Shown one piece after another: positions 26,125-34,712 of a stretch of DNA of 64,000 bases (within the stretch, counting starts at the first letter, position 1; each line of letters begins with the position of its first letter). The stretch comes from an uncultured Paracoccus sp. (lineage in GTDB: Bacteria; Pseudomonadota; Alphaproteobacteria; Rhodobacterales; Rhodobacteraceae), in contig NZ_CALMYP010000011.1 in NCBI RefSeq assembly GCF_937873615.1, positions 1-64,000 on the forward strand, written 5' to 3'. The position numbers and the translations under genes are program-made. Below the pieces are notes generated by a model. It was not told the origin of the DNA. It did no database searches and saw only the letters and a program-made list of their open reading frames with translations.

Positions 26125-26909
26125 GAACGGTCCTGCTGCACTATCATATCTACAAGAATTCCGGCACCTCCTTCGAGCGGGTGCTGGATGCCAGCTTCGG
26201 CCCCGCGCATGAGCGTTTCGACGGCCCCTATCCCTTCTTCACCATAGATCAGGACCAGATCGACCAGATCATCCGGCGGCGGGCCGGGGCGGTGGCCTTT
26301 TCCTCGCATCAGGTGCTGTTGCCGCAGCCCTCCGCGCTGGATTACCGGGTGATCGCGGCGACATTCCTGCGCCACCCGATCCTGCGGCTGGGGTCGATCT
26401 GGCGCTACAAGCGCAGCGCGGCGGACGGGACTGTCACAGCGGAACTCGCTGCCGCCCACGATTTCGCCGGCTGGATCGCGGCCAGTTTCGGCATCCGCAC
26501 CGAGCTGACGCATATGTCGAACCCCCAGACCCGCTATTTCGCCGGGGTCTACGGGCGGCAGGCGAAGGTGCGCGAAGACCGCCACCAGTTAACCTATGAC
26601 CTGACGACTGCAGAACGTAACCTCGCCAATGTCGAATTGCTGGGCCGGACCGAAGATTTCGACACCGATATCCAGCGCTTCAGGAAGATCGCGGCGGGCT
26701 ATGGGCTGGACTTGACCATCCCCGAACACACGCATCTGAACGCAACCGAGACCTCCGCCGCCACGACCGAGGAGCGCGTCTTGGCGCTCATGGCGCAATT
26801 GCCCCAAAGCCTCAACGACCGGCTTTGGGACGCGAACCAACAGGACCTCGCGCTTTACGCCGAAGCCGAACGGCTTATCAAAGCAGGATGTGCGGCGGAT
26901 CGGGCATGA
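26121..26909 (+). CDS. sulfotransferase family 2-like protein
   Basis: 262-residue predicted sulfotransferase. The N-terminal LLHYHIYKNSGTSFERVLD is the 5'-phosphosulfate motif in the H..KN.GTSF form seen in sulfotransferase family 2 and heparan 2-O-type enzymes. The 3'-phosphate segment is TFLRHPILRLGSIWRYKR. ATG at 26121 forms an ATGA overlap with the fusion gene, so it is in the same operon. Its 3' end overlaps the convergent DUF1501 gene by 32 bases. The substrate is probably the same glycan (inference). Confidence 0.8.
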   Translation: MRTVLLHYHIYKNSGTSFERVLDASFGPAHERFDGPYPFFTIDQDQIDQIIRRRAGAVAFSSHQVLLPQPSALDYRVIAATFLRHPILRLGSIWRYKRSAADGTVTAELAAAHDFAGWIAASFGIRTELTHMSNPQTRYFAGVYGRQAKVREDRHQLTYDLTTAERNLANVELLGRTEDFDTDIQRFRKIAAGYGLDLTIPEHTHLNATETSAATTEERVLALMAQLPQSLNDRLWDANQQDLALYAEAERLIKAGCAADRA

Positions 26910-28056
26910 TCAGCCCGGGGAAGATCGTGCTTTCCACCTTCGAGACCGGAACCCCGAACAGCCCCGACAGCGCCACGCCCGCATAGGCACGCACATCCGC
27001 CGTCGGCATCAGGTCGCGCCCGGCATAAAGATCGCCCTCGTCCAGACCCGGCCAGTCGCCATAGACGCGGCCACCCTTGACCGCACCGCCGGCCATGACC
27101 ATCAGCCCGCCGGTGCCGTGATCGGTGCCCTGAGTGCCGTTCTCGCGCGCGGTCCGACCGAATTCGGTCATCGCCATGACCACGGTATTGTCCCAGTTCC
27201 GGCCCAGATCGCGTTTCAGCACGATCAGCGCATCGGAAAGCTGCACCAAAGCGCGCTGGATGCCGCCGATCTGGTTGTGATGCGTATCCCAGCCGTTCAG
27301 GGAAAAGGCGGCGATCCGGGTCTCGGCATTCAGCCGCGCGGCGGTGAACGAGGCCAGAGCCGTGGCGATCTGCTTCTGCTCCGACACCTTCATCGCCCCT
27401 TCGCCCAGATTGGCGGTGCTGAGCGCGATGGCGGTCTCGGCCGCGCTTTCGAAGGGTGGGTCATTGTCGTAAAGCTGGCGCAGCAGGTCCTGAGCCTGGG
27501 GCGTGACATCGAAACGCGCCTCGGGTGCCCAGCTGGCATGATCGGCATCGCCGTTCAGGATCGCCATGTTCTCGATCCCGACGGCAAAGGCGGTCTGCAT
27601 GGTCGCGCCGGGCAGCATCGGCAGCAGCCGGTTCAGCCAACCACTGGCGACACCGTAGGGCATCGACTGATCGCCGGTCCCGGCTTCGAGAATTTCCTGC
27701 CCGTCGAAATGGCTGCGCTTGTCGCGATAGGGGGTCGAAACCGCCTGCGCAAAGCCCAGTTCCCCCGCCGCCCACATCGGCATCAGGGGGGCCAGCGCCG
27801 GGTGAAGCGCGAAGAACCCGTCCAGATCGAGCGCCCCCTTCTGCGGCCCGACCGAGATCGTCCGGCGCAGCCCGGCCAGAAACGGATCGCCGTAGGGCTG
27901 GACCGCATCCAGCCCGTCCATCGCGCCGCGCAGCACGATGGCGACGAAGCGCCTTTCGCCGGGGGCCGAGGCGAAGCTCATCGGCGTGATCGCCGGCATG
28001 GCGGCAGCGGAACAGGCACCGCCAAGCGCAATATTCAGGAATCTGCGGCGATCCAT
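26878..28056 (-). CDS. DUF1501 family protein, Tat-exported
   Basis: 392-residue protein of the DUF1501 family (alkaline-phosphatase/sulfatase-like fold, function largely unknown). A twin-arginine signal is present (MDRRRFLNIALGGACSAAA), followed by VAIVLRGAMDGLDAVQPYGDP and later GWDTHHNQ and MTEFGRTARENGTQGTDHGTGG, the family's conserved metal-site-like motifs. It is 5 bases downstream of its constant partner, a DUF1800 gene, on the same strand. The ATG at 28056 gives the signal at the N terminus. Confidence 0.88.
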   Translation of the reverse strand: MDRRRFLNIALGGACSAAAMPAITPMSFASAPGERRFVAIVLRGAMDGLDAVQPYGDPFLAGLRRTISVGPQKGALDLDGFFALHPALAPLMPMWAAGELGFAQAVSTPYRDKRSHFDGQEILEAGTGDQSMPYGVASGWLNRLLPMLPGATMQTAFAVGIENMAILNGDADHASWAPEARFDVTPQAQDLLRQLYDNDPPFESAAETAIALSTANLGEGAMKVSEQKQIATALASFTAARLNAETRIAAFSLNGWDTHHNQIGGIQRALVQLSDALIVLKRDLGRNWDNTVVMAMTEFGRTARENGTQGTDHGTGGLMVMAGGAVKGGRVYGDWPGLDEGDLYAGRDLMPTADVRAYAGVALSGLFGVPVSKVESTIFPGLIMPDPPHILL

Positions 28057-28061
28057 CACCG

Positions 28062-29426
28062 TCACCTCCGGTTGAATTGGGGCGAGGCGATGACCAGCCC
28101 GATGGCCTCGGGCAGGGATTCGGCGCGCCGGACGATGGGCTCGACCTCGGCCGCGCGATCTTCGCCCAGGGCGGTGCGCGCGAAAGCGGTGACCGGCGGC
28201 AGGTCCTTCGCCTTCATGCTTGGCACATCCAGCGCCCAGTCGATGCGCGCAGCCAGTTGCTGCGGCGTCAGCCAGGCCTCTTCCTCCTCGGGCCAACCCT
28301 CTGGCTGCGGCGCGCCGATGATCGGCTGCCCCATCGCCGCAAGCGGTTTCATCACCATGCGCCGCAAACTGCTCAGCTTCATGTCGACCAGCGTCCGACC
28401 CTCGACATCGAGGCTGCGGAACCCGGCAACGATCAGATCCCAGGGCTGGCGGACCTTCTGCCCGAAGCTTTCGCGGGCCAGCCTGTGCCCGACCATGACT
28501 TCGTAGACAGCCGTCAGATCCCCGCCGGTATCGCGAAACCGGGTCGCCATCGCCTCGACCAGTTCCGGCGGGGGCGTATCGGCGCAGAAATGCCGGGCAA
28601 GTTTCCGGGAAATGAAATGGGCCGTCGCCGGATGAACGGCGACATCGTCGAAGAATGCGCTGATTTCATCCAGGCGCGGCGGCTCGGCACCGCCATATTC
28701 CTTGCCCAGAACCGTCTCGGCCCCCGGTTCGGTCCGCTGAGGCGCATATTTGAACGCCCCGTCCTGATCGACCATCAGCCCGGTCATCAATTCGGCCAGC
28801 TGCCGGATATCGGCCTGGCTATAGGCATCGCCGATGCCGAGCGTATGCAGTTCCAGAAGCTCGCGGGCATGGTTTTCGTTCAGGCCCAGTTTCTTGCCAC
28901 GCCGGCTGGCGAAGGGCGAGCCCGGCCCGATGGAAGAGCTCTGGTCGAGATAATCCAGCATCGCCGGATGCAGCGTCGCCGCGCGCAGCAGATCGGCGAA
29001 GCGCCCAAGCTGGTGAGCACGGATCACGTCTTCCTGGAAAGCTTCGCGCAGGATGATCTTATGCGCGCCAAAGCCGCGGATGCTGAAATGGCTGGACCAG
29101 AATTGCGCCAGCCGATCGGCAAAACCGACCGGCGCCATGACCGCGCGCGCCAGCCGGGAACGGCGCAGCAGCCAGCTTGCCTGAATCATCCGCTCTCGTT
29201 GCTTCTGGTATTCGGCCTCCAATGCGGGATCGTTTTTTCGTCCCCGGCGGCCTCGCATATAGGCGGCATAAAGCGCGGTCACCTCGTCCGTCGACATGAC
29301 CGGAAATTGCTGCGACCCGTCGCCCTGCCCAAGCGAATCGATCAGGGCCTCGGGCGTGGCCGGGCCATCATGACTTGGGGAAAGCCCCGACCCGAAGCGG
29401 ATCAGGGCGAAATCGGCATAGTTCAT
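28062..29426 (-). CDS. DUF1800 family protein
   Basis: 454-residue DUF1800 protein. Recognisable family segments are RLAQFWSSHFSIR, LDQSSSIG, and GLNENHARELLELHTLGI, which is the family's most conserved stretch. No clear signal peptide is seen, in contrast to the Tat-exported DUF1501 partner just downstream. DUF1800/DUF1501 pairs are widespread and of unknown biochemical role. The 130 bases between this gene and the copper chaperone gene hold only a short GC-rich inverted repeat at about 29524-29545. Confidence 0.87.
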   Translation of the reverse strand: MNYADFALIRFGSGLSPSHDGPATPEALIDSLGQGDGSQQFPVMSTDEVTALYAAYMRGRRGRKNDPALEAEYQKQRERMIQASWLLRRSRLARAVMAPVGFADRLAQFWSSHFSIRGFGAHKIILREAFQEDVIRAHQLGRFADLLRAATLHPAMLDYLDQSSSIGPGSPFASRRGKKLGLNENHARELLELHTLGIGDAYSQADIRQLAELMTGLMVDQDGAFKYAPQRTEPGAETVLGKEYGGAEPPRLDEISAFFDDVAVHPATAHFISRKLARHFCADTPPPELVEAMATRFRDTGGDLTAVYEVMVGHRLARESFGQKVRQPWDLIVAGFRSLDVEGRTLVDMKLSSLRRMVMKPLAAMGQPIIGAPQPEGWPEEEEAWLTPQQLAARIDWALDVPSMKAKDLPPVTAFARTALGEDRAAEVEPIVRRAESLPEAIGLVIASPQFNRR

Positions 29427-29556
29427 CGTCTCGCGAGTCCAGCTGTGACCGGGGCCAACGTCCGGCGCGCCCCATGGTTCGCATGTTACGGCTGGCCCGT
29501 GGGATCACAATGCCGTTGGCGACCCGGCCAGCGGATGCCAGCCGGGGGCAAGGCCG

Positions 29557-30048
29557 TCAATGGGCGCTGTGATCCATCGCGCCATGATCCATCTTCATCT
29601 CGCCCGCGACCGTGCCGGTCCGTTCGTTGTCGAGCGGGACCACCAACTCCACTACGCCGCATTCACCGAAGTCCAGCGCCATTGGCACCTCGTCACCCTG
29701 CTGCAACGGGGTCGGGATATTCATGAGCATGATGTGGTCGCCCCCGCGCGCCAAAGCATGGCTACCGCCGGCCGCGATGGTGATGCCGCCCTCGATCGGG
29801 AGCATTTCCATCATGCCATCGGCGTTTTCGCGCGTGGTATGCAGCTCGACCTTGGGGGCGGCAGGGCTGGACGCCGCGATCAGCGTGCACTCCTGCTGGC
29901 CGTCATTCTGAATGGTCATAAAAGCCGCGCCCGATTTCGGGTTCGAGCTGCGCGCGAACTCGTCGCTGATCTTGATGCTGACATCCTGCGCAAGGGCGGC
30001 GGCAGGCAGGGAAAGGGCGGCCACGGCCGCGAGAATCACATGTTTCAT
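29557..30048 (-). CDS. periplasmic copper chaperone PCu(A)C
   Basis: 163-residue exported Cu(I) chaperone of the PCu(A)C family, which delivers copper to cytochrome oxidase or other periplasmic acceptors. The signal peptide ends ALAQD. The metal site is the H...M...H..M series (VELHTT, GMMEM, GGSHAL, GGDHIMLM). A His/Met-rich tail (MDHGAMDHSAH) adds further copper ligands. It lies 36 bases after the DUF2946-like gene on the same strand. In Rhodobacter cutFOG the corresponding chaperone is CutG, but no multicopper oxidase (cutO) is present here. Confidence 0.9.
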   Translation of the reverse strand: MKHVILAAVAALSLPAAALAQDVSIKISDEFARSSNPKSGAAFMTIQNDGQQECTLIAASSPAAPKVELHTTRENADGMMEMLPIEGGITIAAGGSHALARGGDHIMLMNIPTPLQQGDEVPMALDFGECGVVELVVPLDNERTGTVAGEMKMDHGAMDHSAH

Positions 30049-30084
30049 CGTTTGGTTCCTGTAAGGCGATTGGGTTGGATGGGT

Positions 30085-30429
30085 TCAGGCAGCGCGCGAC
30101 CGGGGCGGATCGCGGGCCTGCGCCATCGGCGCATCGCGCCCGGCAGGGGCGCTTTCATGCGCCTCGGCGGACAGGAACAGAAGGGATTCGGTCAGCACAG
30201 GCTGGGGCGTGACAACGGCAATCGCCGACATCAGGTTCAGCGCCATGTCCGGGCAGACCATGACATGTTCGACCGGCTCGCCCCGGTCATCGACCAGCAG
30301 GGTGACCAATTCGCCGCCGGCGCAGAACACCATTTCACCGGCGACCCGCGATTGCCCGCGCGCCGCCGCCAGACCCTGAGAGGTCAGCAGCAGAACGACA
30401 ATCAGGAATGCGCGCAGCAGGGCTGTCAT
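30085..30429 (-). CDS. exported DUF2946-like (CutF-type) copper-associated protein
   Basis: 114-residue protein with an N-terminal signal/anchor (LLRAFLIVVLLLTSQGLAAARG), a VFCAGGELVTLLVD segment and a later VCPDMALNLMSA. This matches the DUF2946 proteins that precede PCu(A)C genes in Rhodobacteraceae. In relatives the second motif is usually a CPxC-type pair; here the second cysteine position is Met, leaving two cysteines overall. The C terminus is Pro/Arg/Ala-rich. In Rhodobacter CutF is a copper-responsive translational regulator of the genes behind it; whether that holds here is inference. Confidence 0.65.
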   Translation of the reverse strand: MTALLRAFLIVVLLLTSQGLAAARGQSRVAGEMVFCAGGELVTLLVDDRGEPVEHVMVCPDMALNLMSAIAVVTPQPVLTESLLFLSAEAHESAPAGRDAPMAQARDPPRSRAA

Positions 30430-30470
30430 ATCTCAAGCCCTAGCGGCTTGCCGGGCCAAGTGCCAGTGAC

Positions 30471-30509
30471 AAAAAGGCACAGGCCCCGCCGGACCGACCG
30501 GCGGGGCCT
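30471..30509 (-). terminator. Rho-independent terminator of rpmB
   Basis: Read on the minus strand, 12-base perfect arms (30481-30492 with 30498-30509) form a GC-rich stem with a 5-base loop. Five T residues follow 5 bases later. It sits just after the rpmB stop. Confidence 0.75.
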
Positions 30510-30533
30510 TCAAAACTTCCAGAACAGAAGGAA

Positions 30534-30836
30534 TCAGGCGCTCAGCGCTGCGGCACTGTCGCCGGCGGCTGCGATTTCCTTCTTGATCTTCAGCGCACGG
30601 GCCGACAGCTCGACATCCTTGGCTTTGGCCAGGAACGCATCCAGACCGCCACGGTGATCGACCGAGCGAAGCGCCGCCGCCGAGATGCGCAGCGAATAGG
30701 CGCGGCCGGTCTTTTCCGAGGTCAGCGTGACATCGTTCAGGTTCGGCAGAAAGCGGCGACGGGTCTTGTTGTTGGCGTGGCTGACATTGTTCCCGCTCAT
30801 CGGGCCCTTGCCGGTAAGTTCGCAGACGCGCGACAT
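30534..30836 (-). CDS. rpmB: 50S ribosomal protein L28
   Basis: 100-residue ribosomal protein with the L28 signature [25 protein letters not shown] in its N-terminal third. The length is normal for alphaproteobacteria. ATG at 30836 has GAGGA seven bases upstream. It is flanked by a terminator on both sides on its strand (after ada and after itself), so it is a single-gene unit. Confidence 0.96.
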   Translation of the reverse strand: MSRVCELTGKGPMSGNNVSHANNKTRRRFLPNLNDVTLTSEKTGRAYSLRISAAALRSVDHRGGLDAFLAKAKDVELSARALKIKKEIAAAGDSAAALSA

Positions 30837-30883
30837 AGCGTTATCCTCAGTTTGACGTTCGCGGGACCTGCTGTCCCAATGTG

Positions 30884-30906
30884 AAAAGGCGCCGCGAGGC
30901 AGCGCC
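30884..30906 (-). terminator. terminator between ada and rpmB
   Basis: On the minus strand GGCGC (30902-30906) pairs with GCGCC (30888-30892) around a 9-base loop, followed by TTTT. The stem is short, but it is placed between the ada stop and the rpmB start. Confidence 0.45.
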
Positions 30907-30950
30907 CGGAAAATCTGGTTGGCGGTGGATATACCTGCACAGCCTGCGCG

Positions 30951-32030
30951 TCAAGTCGATTCGGCGCCCCGATAGGCAGCTTCCGCCGCGATCAGTTTCT
31001 CCTTGCGCCAGAGCCCGCCAGCATAGCCGGTCAGGGTGCCATCGGCACCGATGACGCGGTGACAGGGGATGACGATGGCAATGCCATTGGTGGCATTGGC
31101 GCGGGCCACGGCACGGGTGGCGGTGGGCTGGCCGATGGCGCGGGCCAGTTCGGTATAGCTGCGGGTCTGCCCGGCCGGAATCCGGCACAGCGCATCCCAG
31201 ACCCGGCGCTGGAAATCGGTGCCGTGTGGCGCAAGCGGCAGGTTGAACCGGGCGCGGTTGCCGGCGAAGAACTCGCTCAATTGCCGCGCCGTCTCGCCGC
31301 TGACGCCGGTCCGACCCAGCCCGACACGGCCCTTCGCCGCTTTCGAGACCTTGGCCAGTTGCGGCACCAGGGCCTTGCGGTCGGTGAATTCCAGCAGATA
31401 CAGCGCCTGATCGTCGGCCACCGCGATCATCCCGCCAAGCGGCGTGTCGATCCAGTCCGCGACCAGCCCACCTGCGCCGCGCATCTTCGCCGGCGGATGA
31501 CCGAAAAGCCGAGCGAAAGCCTGCCGGAAGCCGCTGGCCGAATCGAAGCCCGCATCCAGTTGCGCCTCGATCACCGCATCGCCGCCGGCGACGCGACGCG
31601 CCCCCTCTCGCAGGCGGATATTGCGGGCCATCTGCAGGAAGGTCATGCCGAAATGGCGCCGGAAGGCACGGCGGATGGTCGAGGGGTCATAGCCCATTTC
31701 CTCGATATCGGTCTCGGTCCAGCGGCGGCCCGGATCGGCCTCCATGGCGGCGCGAAGGGCGGTGGCGGCGGCATCGCCCTCGGCCGTCGCGCCGATGGGG
31801 TGGCAGCGCTTGCAGGGACGGAAGCCTGCAGCCTCGGCCTCCTCGGGGCGGGCGAACCAGCGGCAATTCTCGGGCCGGGGCTTGCGGGCCGGGCAGGTCA
31901 GGCGACAGAAGATGCCGGTCGAGGTCACGCCGACATAGGCGCGCCCCTCAAAGGCCGGATCGCGGGCGTTCAGCGCGGCGTAAAGCACCGCATCATCGGG
32001 CAGATCGAACATGGTCGGTTCCTTTGTCAT
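30951..32030 (-). CDS. ada: bifunctional Ada: AraC-type regulator / O6-methylguanine-DNA methyltransferase
   Basis: Adaptive-response protein (359 residues) that accepts methyl groups from DNA and activates repair genes. The N-terminal zinc domain has the four cysteines C42, C46, C73 and C76 (FCRLTCPARK, RPCKRCHP). An AraC helix-turn-helix region covers about 90-185. The C-terminal methyltransferase domain has the acceptor motif IPCHRV. All three parts are intact. Two starts have ribosome sites: ATG at 32030 (AGGAAAGGG) and ATG at 32012 (AAAGGA); the longer is given. A terminator follows before rpmB. Confidence 0.92.
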   Translation of the reverse strand: MTKEPTMFDLPDDAVLYAALNARDPAFEGRAYVGVTSTGIFCRLTCPARKPRPENCRWFARPEEAEAAGFRPCKRCHPIGATAEGDAAATALRAAMEADPGRRWTETDIEEMGYDPSTIRRAFRRHFGMTFLQMARNIRLREGARRVAGGDAVIEAQLDAGFDSASGFRQAFARLFGHPPAKMRGAGGLVADWIDTPLGGMIAVADDQALYLLEFTDRKALVPQLAKVSKAAKGRVGLGRTGVSGETARQLSEFFAGNRARFNLPLAPHGTDFQRRVWDALCRIPAGQTRSYTELARAIGQPTATRAVARANATNGIAIVIPCHRVIGADGTLTGYAGGLWRKEKLIAAEAAYRGAEST

Positions 32031-32190
32031 CTGCCCTTTCCTGCCCGAATCCCGCCCGCAATGCGGCGCGAAATCGGGCGTCTCATTCGCAAAACCCACC
32101 CTCATCACAATCGGGATAGGCGCGGCGAATTCAACCCCTGCGCCACCGCCCGGCGCTTGCCCGCCGCCTCGGGCGGCTTATGCTGGGGGA

Positions 32191-32547
32191 ATGCGACACC
32201 TCCTCGCCCTGCTTTTGACCCTTGCGACCGGCCCGGTCTTTGCCGGATCGCTGCAATTGCTGGTCGCGCATGACGCGACATGCGGCGATTTCGCCCGCTG
32301 GCAGCGCGAGATCGGGCCGTCCTACGCCCAAACGACCGAGGGCCGCGCGGCACCGCTTCTGGACGTGGCCATGGACGGCCCCTGGCCAGACGGGCTGGCG
32401 CTTGCCAGCCGGCCACGGGCCACGCCGACCTTCATCCTGATCGACAATGGCCGCGAGATCGGCCGGATCGAGGGCTATGGCGACGCCGCCGGCTTCCGCG
32501 CCCGGCTGTCCGGCCTGTTGCGGCAGGGCGCCAGCGGCGCCCGTTGA
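32191..32547 (+). CDS. SoxS-like periplasmic thioredoxin-fold protein with altered active site
   Basis: 118-residue exported protein resembling SoxS of Paracoccus/Rhodobacteraceae, a small periplasmic thioredoxin. The signal peptide ends VFAGS. The usual CxxC site appears as HDATCGDFARW, so only the first cysteine remains. The cis-Pro strand region ATPTFILIDNGREIGRIEGY is intact. ATG at 32191 has GGGGGA upstream. No sox thiosulfate-oxidation genes are nearby; it stands alone before serS. It may bind or shuttle thiols without dithiol chemistry (inference). Confidence 0.7.
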   Translation: MRHLLALLLTLATGPVFAGSLQLLVAHDATCGDFARWQREIGPSYAQTTEGRAAPLLDVAMDGPWPDGLALASRPRATPTFILIDNGREIGRIEGYGDAAGFRARLSGLLRQGASGAR

Positions 32548-32618
32548 GCCGCCGGCATATTTCATTCCCGCGCCGCATCCGCTAACAGTCCCGGGCGACA
32601 GCAAAGACAGGTCCAGCC

Positions 32619-33911
32619 ATGCACGATATCCGCGCCATCCGCGAGAACCCGCAAGCCTTTGACGCTGCTCTTGAACGGCGTGGCGCCGCGCCCGCCTCGG
32701 CCGCGATCCTGTCGCTGGACGAAACCCGCCGCGCCCGCATCAAGGCCGCCGAGGATGCACAGGCGGAACAGAACAAGGCCTCGAAACTGGTCGGCGCCGC
32801 CAAGGCCAAGGGCGACGAGGCCGAATTCGAGCGCCTGCGCGCGCTTGTCGCCGAAACCAAGGCCGAGGTTGCCGCCATGCAGGCCGAGGCCAGCGAGCTT
32901 GACCGGCAATTGCGCGATGCCCTGCTGGCCATTCCGAACCAGCTTCTTGACCGCGTTCCGGCAGGTGCCGACGAGAACGACAATGTCGAGGTCAAGCGTT
33001 GGGGCACCCCGCGCAGCTTCGACTTCGCCCCGGTCGTGCATTACGACATCGCGGGGGTGAAGCCCGGCATGGATTTCGCTACCGCCGCCAAGCTTTCTGG
33101 CGCGCGTTTCGTGGTGCTGCAGGGCGGGGTCGCCCGCATCCACCGGGCGCTCGCGCAATACATGATCGACCTCCATGTCGACCGCCACGGGCTGACCGAG
33201 ACGATCGCCCCGGTCCTTGTCCTGTCCGAGATGATGGAAGGCACCGGGCAATTGCCGAAATTCGGCGAGGACAGCTATCAGACCCGCGAAGGCTGGTGGC
33301 TGATCCCGACATCGGAAGTGACGCTGACCAATACCGTCAATGGAGAGTTGGTGGACGCAGCCAGCCTGCCGCGCCGCATGGTCGCGCATTCGCAATGCTT
33401 CCGGTCCGAGGCCGGCAGCGCCGGGCGCGACACCGCCGGAATGCTGCGCCAGCACCAGTTCGAAAAGGTCGAGATGGTCTCGATCACCGATGCCGAGGGC
33501 GGCGAGGCCGAACATGCCCGCATGACCGCACAGGCCGAGGCGGTGCTTGAAGGGCTGGGTCTGCCCTATCGGACCATGCTTCTGTGCAGCGGCGATACCG
33601 GCTTTTCGGCCCGGATCACCCATGATCTGGAAGTCTGGCTGCCCGGCCAGAACACCTATCGAGAGATCAGCAGCGTCAGCTATTGCGGCGATTTCCAGGC
33701 CCGGCGGATGAATGCCCGCTTCCGGCCCGAAGGCGGCGGCAAGCCGGAATTCGTCCACACGCTGAACGGATCGGGTCTGGCCGTCGGGCGCTGCCTGATC
33801 GCGGTTCTGGAAAACGGCCAGCAGGCCGACGGCTCGGTCGCGCTGCCCGAGGCGCTGCACCCCTATCTGGGCGGCAGGACGGTGCTCAACGCCGACGGCA
33901 CGTTGAGCTGA
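32619..33911 (+). CDS. serS: seryl-tRNA synthetase
   Basis: 430-residue class II aminoacyl-tRNA synthetase that charges tRNA-Ser. The N-terminal [18 protein letters not shown] and the long antiparallel coiled-coil arm (about 30-105) are typical. Class II motif 2 appears as [22 protein letters not shown], and motif 3 as [20 protein letters not shown]. The length is standard. It begins 71 bases after the SoxS-like gene. Confidence 0.96.
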   Translation: MHDIRAIRENPQAFDAALERRGAAPASAAILSLDETRRARIKAAEDAQAEQNKASKLVGAAKAKGDEAEFERLRALVAETKAEVAAMQAEASELDRQLRDALLAIPNQLLDRVPAGADENDNVEVKRWGTPRSFDFAPVVHYDIAGVKPGMDFATAAKLSGARFVVLQGGVARIHRALAQYMIDLHVDRHGLTETIAPVLVLSEMMEGTGQLPKFGEDSYQTREGWWLIPTSEVTLTNTVNGELVDAASLPRRMVAHSQCFRSEAGSAGRDTAGMLRQHQFEKVEMVSITDAEGGEAEHARMTAQAEAVLEGLGLPYRTMLLCSGDTGFSARITHDLEVWLPGQNTYREISSVSYCGDFQARRMNARFRPEGGGKPEFVHTLNGSGLAVGRCLIAVLENGQQADGSVALPEALHPYLGGRTVLNADGTLS

Positions 33912-33971
33912 ACCGCGCGAAATGGTGATAGACTGCGGCGCAACCCACGGCCATCTGGGACGTTGGCCCGG

Positions 33972-34712
33972 ATGAGACGCGCCGCAACCATCCTGATGTG
34001 CATGATGGCACTGGCTTTCGTGGCCAGCGGGCTGCTGTTTGCGATCACGCCCGCACCAGCCGAGGATCTGCCCTGGCAGATCGCGCAACTGGCCGAGCCC
34101 TCCGCCAGCACGGATGGGCTGGCCGCGATCTATCTGCGGCCGCAGCAGCCGGCCATGTGGCTGATGCTGGGCGGTCTCTGGATCGCGCTGATCATTTTCG
34201 CCGCGCGGCGCTTCTGGCCAAGCGAGACCCGGCCCGATCTGGAACTGGCGGATCTCGCCCTGCTGATCGGGGCGCTTGCCGCCGGCAGCCTCTGGCCCTG
34301 GGTGGCGGTCGGCGCGCCGCTGGTGGGGTTCCTGCTTTGCGTGCTGATGCTTCTCGCCCTGATCGCCGCCGCCCGGCGGATCAATTCAGATGGCCGGCTG
34401 GGCCGGCATCCGCTGATCGGCATATTCGCCGGCTGGGCCACCATCGTCACCTTCGCCGCCTTCGGGTCCTTCCTCAGCGACGTGACCCCGATCCCGGTGG
34501 AACTCGCAGCACTGGTCAGCGCGGTCCTGACCTGCGCGGCGGCCATGGCCACGCAGATGCGCATCCCGTCCAATCCGAGCTATACGATCACGGTGATGTT
34601 CGGCCTTCTGGCCACCGCCGCCACGACCATCGAATCGCACCCGCCCATTGCCGTCATCGCGGTCCTGTCGATGGCGGCGCTGACCTTCCTGCTGGTGCGG
34701 GTGACGACCTAG
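33972..34712 (+). CDS. conserved multi-pass membrane protein
   Basis: 246-residue hydrophobic protein with about seven predicted membrane helices (first at residues 6-26, then from about 60 to the C terminus). No enzymatic motif is recognised. ATG at 33972 was chosen over the TTG at 33963 as it leads directly into the [12 protein letters not shown] signal-like start. The stop overlaps the der stop on the opposite strand by four bases. Function unknown. Confidence 0.65.
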   Translation: MRRAATILMCMMALAFVASGLLFAITPAPAEDLPWQIAQLAEPSASTDGLAAIYLRPQQPAMWLMLGGLWIALIIFAARRFWPSETRPDLELADLALLIGALAAGSLWPWVAVGAPLVGFLLCVLMLLALIAAARRINSDGRLGRHPLIGIFAGWATIVTFAAFGSFLSDVTPIPVELAALVSAVLTCAAAMATQMRIPSNPSYTITVMFGLLATAATTIESHPPIAVIAVLSMAALTFLLVRVTT

